Below are positions 26,501 through 34,717 of a stretch of DNA of 64,000 nucleotides, piece after piece. Origin of the DNA: Streptomyces albofaciens JCM 4342 (GTDB lineage: Bacteria > Actinomycetota > Actinomycetes > Streptomycetales > Streptomycetaceae); the NCBI RefSeq assembly GCF_008634025.1, contig NZ_PDCM01000002.1:1-64000 (forward strand). The letters are read 5' to 3'. Each line of letters opens with the position of its first letter. Position 1 is the stretch's first letter. The translations under genes and the position numbers were made by a program. Under the pieces are notes generated by a model. That model searched no databases. It worked only from the letters and a program-made list of their open reading frames with translations, and was not told the DNA's origin.

Positions 26501-26982
26501 GTCGGCTGCCTCGCCGGTCGGCACGGCTGCCGCAGCGCCGTACGCAAGCCCACCGGGAGCGGCTTTCCTGGCACCGTAGCCACCACCTTCAGCCTGCTCA
26601 CGGAGTCGGCGAGATCGATGGCGGGGTGGCCGATGCCGGGCGGGCCGATGGCGGGATGGCCGATGCCGGGCGGGCCGATCCACCGGTTGTACCGCAGGCA
26701 GACGTGAACGTGGTGGGGCAGGCGCCGGAGCACCCGGCCGCCGGGACGGCGGGTGTCGCAGGGATGGCGGCCGGCCCGCGACTGGTGACGGAACACCACC
26801 CATTCCTGCGGCCGCTCCCCCAGCTCCAACGTGGCACGTGCCCGGCCAGGGCATGGACGCGGCGGCCGGTCAGCGCGGCGAGCCGTTCGGGACGACGACG
26901 CGGCGGCCGACGCCGGGACGCTCCGGCACGGCGGCCTCGGTCCAGTGGCCTCGGTCCAGAGGCAGTCGGCGCCCGGCCCTGG
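26501..26982. other. Low-information stretch beside the monooxygenase relic
   Basis: 482 bases with no recognised gene. It contains the 30-bp tandem repeat at 26621. The minus strand around 26700-26830 reads ELGERPQEWVVFRHQSRAGR, which may be a decayed protein, but I cannot name a family. Confidence 0.3.
26621..26680 (+). repeat. 30-bp tandem duplication
   Basis: Two copies of a 30-bp unit (26621-26650 and 26651-26680) differ at two positions. Each contains GGCCGATGCCGGGCGGGCCG. The unit itself has an internal near-repeat (GGCCGATG). No gene depends on it. Confidence 0.85.
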
Positions 26983-27909
26983 TCACCGGCACTCGGCGCA
27001 GACCCGGGCCGGGCCGTTGTCGCGTCGTACGACCTCCGCGGCGGCCTCGCCGAAGGCGCGGATGCGGCTGGTCTCGGTTGCCGTGCGCCAGGTCAGGCCG
27101 TATTCCAGTGGTGGCGCGTCGGTGATCGGTACGTAGGTGACGTTGGGGCGGGCGTAGTAGCGGACCTCGTGGGCGGCCGTCGGGTGGACGCCCTGGCCCG
27201 CGCCGACGAGGGCGAGGAGTTCCTGGCGGGTCGCGGCCGCGGTGCCGCGTGCGACGGTCCGGCCGCCGGGGGTGGTGCGCGGCAGCAGGTGGTCGAGCCA
27301 GTAGTCGGGGACGGGGCCGGAGAGGCTGAGCAGCTTTTCCGTGGCGAGGTCGTCGAGGGTCACGCAGGCGCGGCGCGCGAAGCGGTGCCGGCCGGCCACG
27401 GCGAGGACTCGCGTGTCGGAGATCAGCACGGGTCCGGTCCGCAGGTCCGCCTCCGCTACGGGGTACTGGGCGAGCAGCAGGTCCAGTGCGCCCGAGCGCA
27501 GGAGCCCGTACGGGTCGTTCAGCGGCGTCTCATGGAGGAGGACTTCGCCGGCTCCCGGGTTCCGCTCCCCGTACACGGAGGCGGCGGCCAGCACCAGTTC
27601 GCCCGCGAGCGGGCTGCTGAAGCCGACGCGCAAGGGCTCGGCCAGGCCGCGGCCGGCGGCGACGGCGCGCTCAAGGCCCGCCTTGATGAGGTCGTAACCG
27701 GGCCGTACGTCCTCCAGGAACTGCCGTCCGACCGGGGTCAGTTCCACCCGGCGGCTGGTCCGCGCGAAGAGCGCGGTGCCGATCCGCCGCTCCAGTTGCT
27801 TGATGCTCTGGCTGACCCGGGCCTGGGAGACGTGCAGCCGTTCCGCGGTACGACCGAAGTGCAGCTCGTGCGCGAGGGTCAGGAAGATCTCAAGATCGCG
27901 GCGTTCCAT
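26983..27909 (-). CDS. LysR family transcriptional regulator
   Basis: The 308-residue protein has the N-terminal winged helix (DLEIFLTLAHELHFGRTAER, then VSQARVSQSIKQLERRIGTA and FARTSRRVELTPVGR) and a C-terminal effector-binding domain starting LRVGFSSPLAGELVLAA. The ATG at 27909 sits at the conserved family start, although no strong ribosome site is visible. It is divergent from a short-chain dehydrogenase gene 70 bp away, the classical LysR arrangement, so it probably controls that gene and itself. Confidence 0.9.
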   Translation of the reverse strand: MERRDLEIFLTLAHELHFGRTAERLHVSQARVSQSIKQLERRIGTALFARTSRRVELTPVGRQFLEDVRPGYDLIKAGLERAVAAGRGLAEPLRVGFSSPLAGELVLAAASVYGERNPGAGEVLLHETPLNDPYGLLRSGALDLLLAQYPVAEADLRTGPVLISDTRVLAVAGRHRFARRACVTLDDLATEKLLSLSGPVPDYWLDHLLPRTTPGGRTVARGTAAATRQELLALVGAGQGVHPTAAHEVRYYARPNVTYVPITDAPPLEYGLTWRTATETSRIRAFGEAAAEVVRRDNGPARVCAECR

Positions 27910-27923
27910 AAGCCGCAGCTTAT
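27908..27923. promoter_or_regulatory. LysR-type palindrome between the regulator and the SDR gene
   Basis: ATAAGC-CGCA-GCTTAT is a perfect inverted repeat of two 6-bp arms with a 4-bp spacer. It covers the first bases of the regulator gene and lies about 55 bp before the SDR start. It contains the T-N11-A form expected for LysR proteins, so autoregulation by steric block is plausible. Confidence 0.55.
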
Positions 27924-27979
27924 CGATCGTTTCGCGGTTCGCCGTTGTTCCGGCTCCGGGGGCCGCCGAAGCTGGAGCC

Positions 27980-28711
27980 ATGAACACGGAGATCACCAAG
28001 CCCCTCGCCGTCATCACCGGAGCCAGTTCGGGCATCGGCGCGGCCACCGCGCGCGTCCTGTCCGGACAGGGCCACCCCCTGCTCCTCCTGGCCCGCCGGG
28101 TGGCCCGGCTGGACGCGCTCGGCCTTCCGCACACCCTCGCCCGGGCCGTCGACGTCACCGACGCCGACGCGGTGTCCGCCGCCGTGCAGGAAGCCGAGGC
28201 ACAGTACGGACCGGCCGATCTGATCGTCAACAATGCCGGTGTGATGCTGCTCGGCGAGGTGGTCCAGCAGCCTGCCGAGGAGTGGCAGCGGATGCTCGAC
28301 GTGAACGTACGGGGGCTGTTGAACGGCGTACGGGCCGTGCTGCCGGGCATGGCCCGACGAGGCCGCGGCACGATCGTCAACGTCAGCTCCGTCGCGGGCC
28401 GCAAGAGCTACCCCCACCACACCGTCTACAGCGGTACCAAGTTCGCGGTGCACGGCATGTCCGAGAGCCTGCGTGAGGAGGTGGCGCCGCACGGTGTGCG
28501 TGTCGTCACGATCGCGCCCGGCGCCGTGGAGACGGAGCTGCTCTCCCACACGACCGACGCGGCGGTCAAGGCCGACTACCAGGCATTCAAGGACTCGATC
28601 GACGTGCTCACCCCGGAGGACGTGGCCGCCGCGATCAGCTATGCCTACCAGCAGCCGCAGCGCATCACCCTGCGTGAGATCGTCCTGGCGGCCACGGCAC
28701 AGGCTGCCTAG
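27980..28711 (+). CDS. Short-chain dehydrogenase/reductase
   Basis: The 243-residue enzyme is a classical SDR: cofactor motif TGASSGIGAATARVL near residue 14, NNAGV near residue 85, catalytic Ser in NVSSVAGRKSYP, and Tyr-x-x-x-Lys in VYSGTKFAVHG (about residues 150-160). Arg in LARRVARLDA after the second strand suggests NADP(H). IAPGAVETELLSH is the usual active-site lid. Clade features resemble the SDRs that LysR regulators of this type often flank. The substrate is unknown. Confidence 0.9.
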   Translation: MNTEITKPLAVITGASSGIGAATARVLSGQGHPLLLLARRVARLDALGLPHTLARAVDVTDADAVSAAVQEAEAQYGPADLIVNNAGVMLLGEVVQQPAEEWQRMLDVNVRGLLNGVRAVLPGMARRGRGTIVNVSSVAGRKSYPHHTVYSGTKFAVHGMSESLREEVAPHGVRVVTIAPGAVETELLSHTTDAAVKADYQAFKDSIDVLTPEDVAAAISYAYQQPQRITLREIVLAATAQAA

Positions 28712-28733
28712 GCCGTGACGGGCACAGGCTCGC

Positions 28734-28767
28734 CGGGTTGGCTGTCATGGCGGGTTGGCTGTCATGG
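28734..28767 (+). repeat. 17-bp tandem duplication
   Basis: CGGGTTGGCTGTCATGG occurs twice in direct succession (28734-28750 and 28751-28767), 22 bp after the SDR stop codon. Confidence 0.9.
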
Positions 28768-28949
28768 CGGTTCGGCGCGCGGTGAAGTCCGATACAACCA
28801 GAGGCAGCTCGTACCCGCAGCGTTGGTGGAACCGCAAGGCCAGCTCGTGTACGTCAGCTCGCCTGCCGGCATCCGGGCAACAAGGCCCGCGCGGCGGCTT
28901 CCCGTACGGGATATCCGTCTCCGCTCTGCACGAAATCGCTGCGCACGCC

Positions 28950-29205
28950 GGGCAAGGACTGCCGCGAAAGCGACCGGGATCAGACGGACGAAGCCGCCCC
29001 CGCCGGACTGTCCGGGCAGCTTCGCCTGTCCCCCGCAGCAGCCCACCGGCCGGCCCTCCGCGGCATGCCCGACGAGGACGTCGCCACACGCTTCGGCATC
29101 AGCATCGAGATCACACGACGGCGCATGAACAGCATCGGAGCACACATCACCAGCCAGCACGCCCGTACCTGCACCCGGACCCGCGCTCGCCGCAACGCCC
29201 ACTGA
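28950..29205 (+). pseudogene. C-terminal relic of an ImmA/IrrE-like metallopeptidase
   Basis: The frame reads LSGQLRLSPAAAHRPALRGM, then PDEDVATRFGISIEITRRRM and NSIGAHITSQHA to a stop at 29203-29205. The order (L-x-LSPAAA-x-R-xAL-RGM, then VA-x-RFGIS-E-x-x-x-RRMN-xxGA) matches the C-terminal region of ImmA/IrrE peptidases found in phage and mobile regulatory modules. The HEXXH active site and start are gone. Confidence 0.42.
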
Positions 29206-29520
29206 CAGCGTGCCTCACCACACCCCACGCAGCCCGACGGCAACCGGTCCGACACCACCGGCAACCGGCCCGACATTACCGGCGCCCGGTCCGGTCACCG
29301 GCATCTGGCGTTATGTGACCTGTACGGATGTCTCAGCCTCAGGATGTCCCGGGCGATACGTCTGCCGTAGGGAATACGCGTTCGCCGTCTTTGTACCCCG
29401 CGATCCGGGGCCGTCTTCCCCGCGCTCCGCCTCAGCCGGTAAGGCTGAAGCAGGCACGCCTGTCGCTGTCGGCCCGGTCCCGTGGAATACGGGGCATCTT
29501 GGCGCCCAGCGGTCCGTCCG
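29206..29520. other. Gap without a recognised gene
   Basis: 315 bases downstream of the TetR gene. Several copies of CAACCGGYCCGACAY (29238-29280) give a short degenerate repeat. No protein-like frame or strong terminator was seen. Confidence 0.35.
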
Positions 29521-30150
29521 TTACCGAGAGGAGGGCGTCGTCTCGGTCTGCGGCGCGGGGCCGGGGAGGGGCGGCGTGTCGGCCCGCATACCGTCGAAGA
29601 CCAGGCGCAAGTAGCGTCGCCACAGATGCGGCTGGGACGCCAGCAGCGGCGATGCCGTCTGGTAGACGCCGCTCATGAGCAGCATGACATCCTGCCCGGT
29701 GATGTCCCGGCGGATGGCGCCGTGCCGCCGAGCGCGGTCGGTCAGTTCGGCGGTGATCCTCTCCAGCGCCGCGAGACCGTTGCGTACGTCCGGATGGTCG
29801 TGTGCTTCTCCGTGGGCGACCTGGCAGAAGGCGCGGTTGCTGATCTGCAGTTCGATGGCGGCGGTCATGAACTGCATCAGCGCGTCGGCCGGCTCCTCGG
29901 TCTCTGCCAGCCGCTCGCCGGTCGCCGCGAGAGAGAACTGGTTCTCGCTCACGATCGCCGCCAGCAGGTCGTCCTTGGTGGCGAAGTGCCGGAAGACGGT
30001 GCCTTTGCCGATGCCGGCGCGTTCTGCGATGTCGGAGACTGACGCCTCGACGCCTTGCTCGGCGAAAGCCTCGGTCGCCGCTTGCATCAGCTGACGCCTG
30101 CTCCGTACCGCGTCACTGCGCATGGGTTTGGTGCCGGTCGGCTTGGCCAT
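29521..30150 (-). CDS. TetR family repressor
   Basis: The 209-residue protein has the TetR helix-turn-helix [20 protein letters not shown] (about residues 35-54) followed by [11 protein letters not shown] and a helical ligand domain ending in [23 protein letters not shown] at 30150 is chosen because AAGGGAGG lies 7 nt upstream; the frame opens at 30168. It is divergent from the epoxide hydrolase gene, and three copies of one 18-bp motif lie between them, so it very probably represses that gene and itself. Confidence 0.9.
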   Translation of the reverse strand: MAKPTGTKPMRSDAVRSRRQLMQAATEAFAEQGVEASVSDIAERAGIGKGTVFRHFATKDDLLAAIVSENQFSLAATGERLAETEEPADALMQFMTAAIELQISNRAFCQVAHGEAHDHPDVRNGLAALERITAELTDRARRHGAIRRDITGQDVMLLMSGVYQTASPLLASQPHLWRRYLRLVFDGMRADTPPLPGPAPQTETTPSSR

Positions 30151-30185
30151 GGCGTCCTCCCTTTTCACGAACCGACCCTAACGCC

Positions 30186-30370
30186 AAGCGGACCTATCGG
30201 TCACCTTCGCGCGCACTCCGGCGGCCTGCGACGACGCGCGGGTCGGCGCATTGGGTCCTGGGCCTCTCGACCCTACGGCCATCCTGACCGCACGGTCCGC
30301 TTAGTGATCCACCTAACATGACCACCCGGTCCGGATCGCGTACAGTCGAAGGTGACCGGGCGGTCCGCTT
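30186..30370. promoter_or_regulatory. Three copies of a TetR-operator-like motif
   Basis: The motif TGACCG-N3-GGTCCGCTT occurs three times in the 274-bp gap between the TetR gene and the epoxide hydrolase: inverted at 30186-30203, direct at 30285-30302 and direct at 30353-30370. The two direct copies are also followed by AGTG. Each contains an ACC-N4-GGT inverted core. Copy 1 lies close to the TetR start and copy 3 about 55 bp before the hydrolase ATG, as expected for a divergent repressor. Confidence 0.7.
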
Positions 30371-30424
30371 AGTGGCCGCCGGGGACAACCACCATTCACC
30401 ACACCCACGAGGAAGCACCACGCC

Positions 30425-31657
30425 ATGAGCAACGACAGCAGGCCCCACACCCTGGACCCGTTCACGATCGATGTCCCCCAGGACGTCCTGGACGACCTGA
30501 AAGCCCGGTTGAAGGCCACCCGGTTCGCCCCGGACCCCGACAACGAGGACGAGTACTACGGCCTGAGCACGGCCTACATCAAGCCGCTGGTCGAGTACTG
30601 GGCCGATCGTTTCGACTGGCGAGCGGCGGAGAAGCGGCTGAACTCCCACCCCCAGTACAAAATCGACATCGATGGCACGCCGGTCCACTTCCTCCACGTA
30701 CGCGGAAAGGGCCCGGACCCGACGCCGCTGCTGGTCCTGCACGGATGGCCGTGGCCGGGAGAGTTCAACCACCCGGTCATCGGCCCGCTGACCGACCCCG
30801 CCGCCCACGGCGGCGACCCGGCCGACTCCTTCGACATCATCGTGCCGACCCTCCCCGGTTTCACCTGGTCCTCCCCGGTCAAGGGCGATCTGAACTACTG
30901 GAAGATCGCAGACATCCTGCACACCCTGATGACCGATGTCCTGGGCTACGGCAGGTACGGGTCGGTGGGCAGCGACTACGGCGCCCTGGTCAACAGCGCG
31001 CTGGGCCACAAGTACGCCGACAGCATCATCGGCCTGCACTATGGGCACGACCTGCCCCCGGGCATGTTCCAGCACGACCGCTACTGGGACCTCACCGGCG
31101 GAGCGCCGATCCCCGAGGACGCATCGCCGCAGGTGCGCGCCGAGATCATGAAGATGCACTCCACCTACGCCTCCCACGTCGCCGTCCACATGCTCGACGG
31201 GCAGACCCTGACCCACGGGCTGAACGACTCCCCGGTCGCCCTGCTCGCCTGGCTGGTGCAGCGGTGGAAGAAGTAGAGCGACAAGAACGGCGACTTCGAG
31301 GAAGCCTTCTCCCGCGACTTCATCCTCACCCAGGCGACCGCGTTCTGGGTCACCCAGACGATCGGGTCCTCCATCCGCATGTATCGCAACGCCGTTCGCT
31401 ACCCCTGGACGCCGGTGCACGACCGGCAGCCGACGGTCGAGCCCCCGGCCGGCTTCACCTTCCTGCTCGGCGACGTCTACCCGCCCGGAGTCCACACCCC
31501 TGAAGAGCGCATCGCCGCCTTCGAAAACGGCCCCACCCGGGGCTTCTTCAACCCTGTGCACGTCAACGCGCACTACAAGGGCGGCCACTTCGTCCACTAC
31601 GAGAACCCCGAAGCACTCGTCGGCGACGTCCGCGAAACCTTCCGCAAGCTTCGTTGA
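30425..31657 (+). pseudogene. Epoxide hydrolase split by an in-frame amber codon
   Basis: Read through one TAG (31274-31276, codon 284), this frame encodes a complete epoxide hydrolase-like alpha/beta hydrolase of about 410 codons. The EHN-type N-terminus is FTIDVPQDVLDDLKARLKAT. HGWPWPGEF is the oxyanion loop, VGSDYGALV holds the nucleophile Asp, and after the stop come RNAVRYPWTPV and NAHYKGGHFVHYE with the catalytic His. The codon before SDKNGDFEEAFSRDF is normally Trp, so TGG to TAG is the simplest cause. The first part alone (283 residues) lacks the His and should be inactive unless the stop is read through. GAGGAAG precedes the ATG. Confidence 0.85.
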
Positions 31658-31755
31658 ACGCACGCGCCGTTGCACGCAGGTTTGGTTGGGCGCACGTGCC
31701 GTTGAACGCAAGCTCCGATGAACGCAAGCTTCGTTGGGTGCCCGCGCCGGCGGGC
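31644..31755 (+). repeat. Degenerate 16-bp tandem array, seven units
   Basis: Units of exactly 16 bp follow each other: GCAAGCTTCGTTGAAC, GCACGCGCCGTTGCAC, GCAGGTTTGGTTGGGC, GCACGTGCCGTTGAAC, GCAAGCTCCGATGAAC, GCAAGCTTCGTTGGGT and GCCCGCGCCGGCGGGC. Units 1 and 6 are nearly identical. The first unit holds the last codons and stop of the epoxide hydrolase, so the array seems to have grown out of the end of that gene. Confidence 0.8.
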
Positions 31756-32711
31756 GCCCGCGCCGAGGCCGGCTCACGGTGCCCGGCCAGCCAGAGCGCG
31801 ATCGACGTGCACTCCGGGCGGGTCACGACGCACATCGTCACCCGCCCCGCCGAACCGTGAGCCGGGCCCAGTCCAGCCGGAACGGACACCGCCAAGAAGC
31901 CTCACGCAGTCAGAACACCCGCCGCCGGCCGCCGGTACACAGCCGCACATCGCCCAGCCGTGCGGCACCGGCTCCGAACCATCGCACGCGGACACCGCGA
32001 GCACGCCTTCTCCCGAACGCGGCGCGCCGTGACGCAGGACACCGTAACGCAGGACCCCCTGCCAGCTCCCTTGCCGGACCACCGCGCGACCGGATCACCC
32101 CGCCGGCCCGTTCGCGTTCGCGGTCTACCCCTTGCCGGATCCGCACGCCTCTCGCCGAAATCAGGGACGTCCCCGCCGCACCAGGCCGGCGCCCCGCCAC
32201 GATGAGGCGCATCAGTCGTACGGCGCCCGGTCACGACCAGGGAAGTCAGGACCCCGATGGAGGTACGGACGGCGATGGCGGCGACGGCCAGGTTCATCTG
32301 CCCGGTGGGTGCCAGCCAGCCGAGTGCGGCCCGGCCGCGGCGGGCAACAGCCTGCTGACAACCTGCCAACCTGACGACCGCGCCGAGCAGCGCGACCGCA
32401 GCACCCGGGGCGCTGCCGCAACACTCGGGGCGCGGCCGCAGCGCCGCACTCCCTCGCGCCGCGACCGCCCTCGTCACCCATCCGGCCCAGTCGCGACGTA
32501 TCGCACCACGAGCAGGACGGGTGCCGGGCGCGCGGTGCGGCCGAGGGCGTCCGGCGAACGAGCACCACCCCGGGGCACCGGTCGCTGCCGTGCGACCGCT
32601 GTCGTCGGCCCGCAGCATGGCCGTGCAGGGAACCGTCATTATCGCCTCGCGTCGGTCGGTGCGGTGAAAGCCGTGCGCTCACGCGGACGGCGGTGGTTCG
32701 GAGAGGCAGTC
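31756..32711. other. Nearly 1 kb upstream of the cyclodipeptide locus without a recognised gene
   Basis: Long open frames on both strands give low-complexity Arg/Pro/Ala translations. A minus-strand frame (32639-31902) includes LAVAAIAVRTSIGVLTSLVV, which could be a membrane span, but nothing else supports a gene. The promoter of the cyclodipeptide synthase should lie in the last 150 bp (CCGTCATTATCGCCTCG at 32633-32649 is the least GC-rich part). Confidence 0.35.
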
Positions 32712-33452
32712 ATGGGCAGGTTCGATTCCGCCGGCGTCGCCGAGATGTTTCGAGTGCGGCCGTTGACGGCGCGGAGCGAGGGCATATGGCAGGACGGTGA
32801 CCACGCTCTGATCGGCGTGAGCACCGGCAACAGCTACTTTTCCACGCATCGCCTCGCGACTCTGCTCAGGTGGGCGCAGCACCAGTTCCGCAGGGTGGAT
32901 GTCATCTGCGCGGACACCCAGATCGACACCATGTATAGGGCTTCCGGATATGAGCCGGCGGAAGCCGCCCGGCGGGCCAAGCGGAGGGTATCAGCCACCC
33001 GGCGTCGAATCCGGGGCGCGCTGCGCGCCTCGGCTGTCGTGGGCGGAAGAGTGCAGTCGCACTTGCTGTCCGATTTCCTCTCGGACGAAAGCTACATGCG
33101 CGTTCGCGAACAGGTGCGGGAAGCGCTGCGTACGGAGACACCGTTCACCCGTGCATGCGAGAAAATGGTGGACGGCTTTCTGGCCAACAATTCTGACACA
33201 CCGGAATGCGGGGACACCGAACGAAGGGACGCCCAATGGCGTGCCGGGATGACCTACGTATCCAACGAAATGCCGTTCCTCATCGATACGCCGGGCATTC
33301 TGGGCGTGCCTTCCTCACTGTCCGTGTACCACCTGCTGCCGCCTGCGGTGGAGGAGCTGTACTGCGCTGCCGGCGTCCCGGCCCCGGCAACCCGCCAGGG
33401 TTTCGCCGTGGTCACCCCCCGCGTGCCTGATCCGAACGGACGGGAAAAATGA
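32712..33452 (+). CDS. tRNA-dependent cyclodipeptide synthase (NYH type)
   Basis: This 246-residue enzyme uses two aminoacyl-tRNAs to make a cyclic dipeptide (2,5-diketopiperazine) in the cytoplasm. The family residues are all present: the nucleophile Ser37 and Asn40 in LIGVSTGNSYFS, Tyr182 and Glu186 in MTYVSNEMPFLIDTP, and Tyr206-His207 in SLSVYHLL, corresponding to Ser37, Asn40, Tyr178, Glu182, Tyr202 and His203 of AlbC. Asn40/Tyr/His places it in the NYH subfamily. The basic helix RRAKRRVSATRRRIRGALR is the tRNA-binding patch. GGAGAGG lies 5 nt before the ATG. The stop overlaps the start of a P450 gene, so the product is probably oxidised. The amino acids used cannot be read off with confidence. 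Confidence 0.93.
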   Translation: MGRFDSAGVAEMFRVRPLTARSEGIWQDGDHALIGVSTGNSYFSTHRLATLLRWAQHQFRRVDVICADTQIDTMYRASGYEPAEAARRAKRRVSATRRRIRGALRASAVVGGRVQSHLLSDFLSDESYMRVREQVREALRTETPFTRACEKMVDGFLANNSDTPECGDTERRDAQWRAGMTYVSNEMPFLIDTPGILGVPSSLSVYHLLPPAVEELYCAAGVPAPATRQGFAVVTPRVPDPNGREK

Positions 33453-34684
33453 GTAGGGACCGTATGGATGACGTGGATGGTGACCGGGGGCCGGGCGGGA
33501 CCGTGGACGTGGAGTGGCCCCTCTCGCGGCGCGGTGACGTGGTACCTCCGGAGTGCGCGTGGCTGCGCAACCACCGCCCGGTGGCCCGGATCCGTACTCT
33601 GACCGGTGATCCGGCCTGGCTGGTGTCGACGCATGCCCTGGTCTCCTACGTATTGAAGGAAGACGCCCTCTTCAGCATGGACCCCGTCGGTGCGCCGGAC
33701 GCGCCCAGACTGTGCGCCGCCGCCTTCCCCGCCGGATTGCGCAACAGCATGACTCACTTCCACAGCGCAGGTCTGCGCGAAGCGGTGATGCACGCGCTGT
33801 CCCCCCCAGCGGTGGCCCGGGCCGCCGAGGTAATGCGCGAGCGGGCGCACCAGCTGATCGACGCGTTCCAGGCCGAAGGACCGCCGGTGGATCTCAAGCA
33901 GCACTTCACCGACCCCTACACCGTCACGACACTGTGCACGGTACTGGGGCTGCCCGACACCGACTGGCGTCGCATGCTCTCCTGCCTGGACATCACCATC
34001 ATGACCGCATGCGCCCCGTTCGAGGGCGCCGCGCTCAACTGGGACAAGGGCGTGGCCCGGATGGCCGCCTACCTCCAGGATCCGCACGCCGCCCAGGCCC
34101 CCGGGCTGCTCGGCTTGCTGGCGAGGTTCCGCGAGCAAGCCGACCCCGTACCGGACGAGACGCTCGCGACGGCTCTGCACACCCTTTTCGAAGCCGGAGT
34201 GGCCAGCGCCAGCACCGCGCTGCTCAACACCGTCCTCCTGCTGCTGCTCCGCCCGGAGGAGGCACAGTGGCTGCGTGCCCATCCCGAGCACCTCGGGACC
34301 GCTGTCGACGAGCTGCTGCGCTACAACCTGTCCATCGGGGACGGCATGTCGCGCATCGCCACGCAGGACACCGAACTCGGTGGTGTGGCCATCCGGGCCG
34401 GTGAGCTGGTCGTGGTCCTGGTGGAAGGCGCCAACCATGATCCGCAGGCCTTCCCTTCCCCCGAGCGCCTGGATCTGACCCGCAGCCCCAACCCCCACAT
34501 GGCCTTCGGCGCCGGCCGACACTACTGTCCGGCCACCCACCTGGCGCGCACCCACGCGGCCGTGGCGTTCGCAGCGCTGCTCGAACGCCTTCCCGACCTG
34601 CGTCTGGCTGTCCCCGCCGATCTGCTGAACTGGCGCTCTCGCTGGGTCAAACGCACCCCGGAACGGCTGCCCGTGCTGTGGTGA
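33449..34684 (+). CDS. Cytochrome P450 coupled to the cyclodipeptide synthase
   Basis: The 411-residue P450 starts in an ATGA overlap with the synthase gene and so should act on its diketopiperazine. The heme-binding loop is MAFGAGRHYCPATHLA with ligand Cys360; the family glycine two residues after the Cys is replaced by Ala. ExxR appears in VDELLRYN. The I-helix reads FEAGVASAST, in which the usual acid-alcohol pair for oxygen activation (x-G-x-D/E-T) is Ala-Ser. P450s in cyclodipeptide clusters can hydroxylate, dimerise or couple nucleobases; the altered I-helix suggests a coupling or other atypical reaction. Confidence 0.9.
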   Translation: MSRDRMDDVDGDRGPGGTVDVEWPLSRRGDVVPPECAWLRNHRPVARIRTLTGDPAWLVSTHALVSYVLKEDALFSMDPVGAPDAPRLCAAAFPAGLRNSMTHFHSAGLREAVMHALSPPAVARAAEVMRERAHQLIDAFQAEGPPVDLKQHFTDPYTVTTLCTVLGLPDTDWRRMLSCLDITIMTACAPFEGAALNWDKGVARMAAYLQDPHAAQAPGLLGLLARFREQADPVPDETLATALHTLFEAGVASASTALLNTVLLLLLRPEEAQWLRAHPEHLGTAVDELLRYNLSIGDGMSRIATQDTELGGVAIRAGELVVVLVEGANHDPQAFPSPERLDLTRSPNPHMAFGAGRHYCPATHLARTHAAVAFAALLERLPDLRLAVPADLLNWRSRWVKRTPERLPVLW

Positions 34685-34717
34685 CAGGGCCGTACACACG
34701 CCCGGTCGCCGCCACGG

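Noticed and set aside
26626-28476. A 616-codon plus-strand frame
   Set aside because: It is antisense to the LysR gene and out of frame with the SDR gene, both of which have clear family motifs.
31734-33452. A 572-codon frame ending at the cyclodipeptide synthase stop
   Set aside because: Only the last 246 codons are the synthase. The upstream part is Arg/Pro-rich and the family N-terminus starts at 32712.
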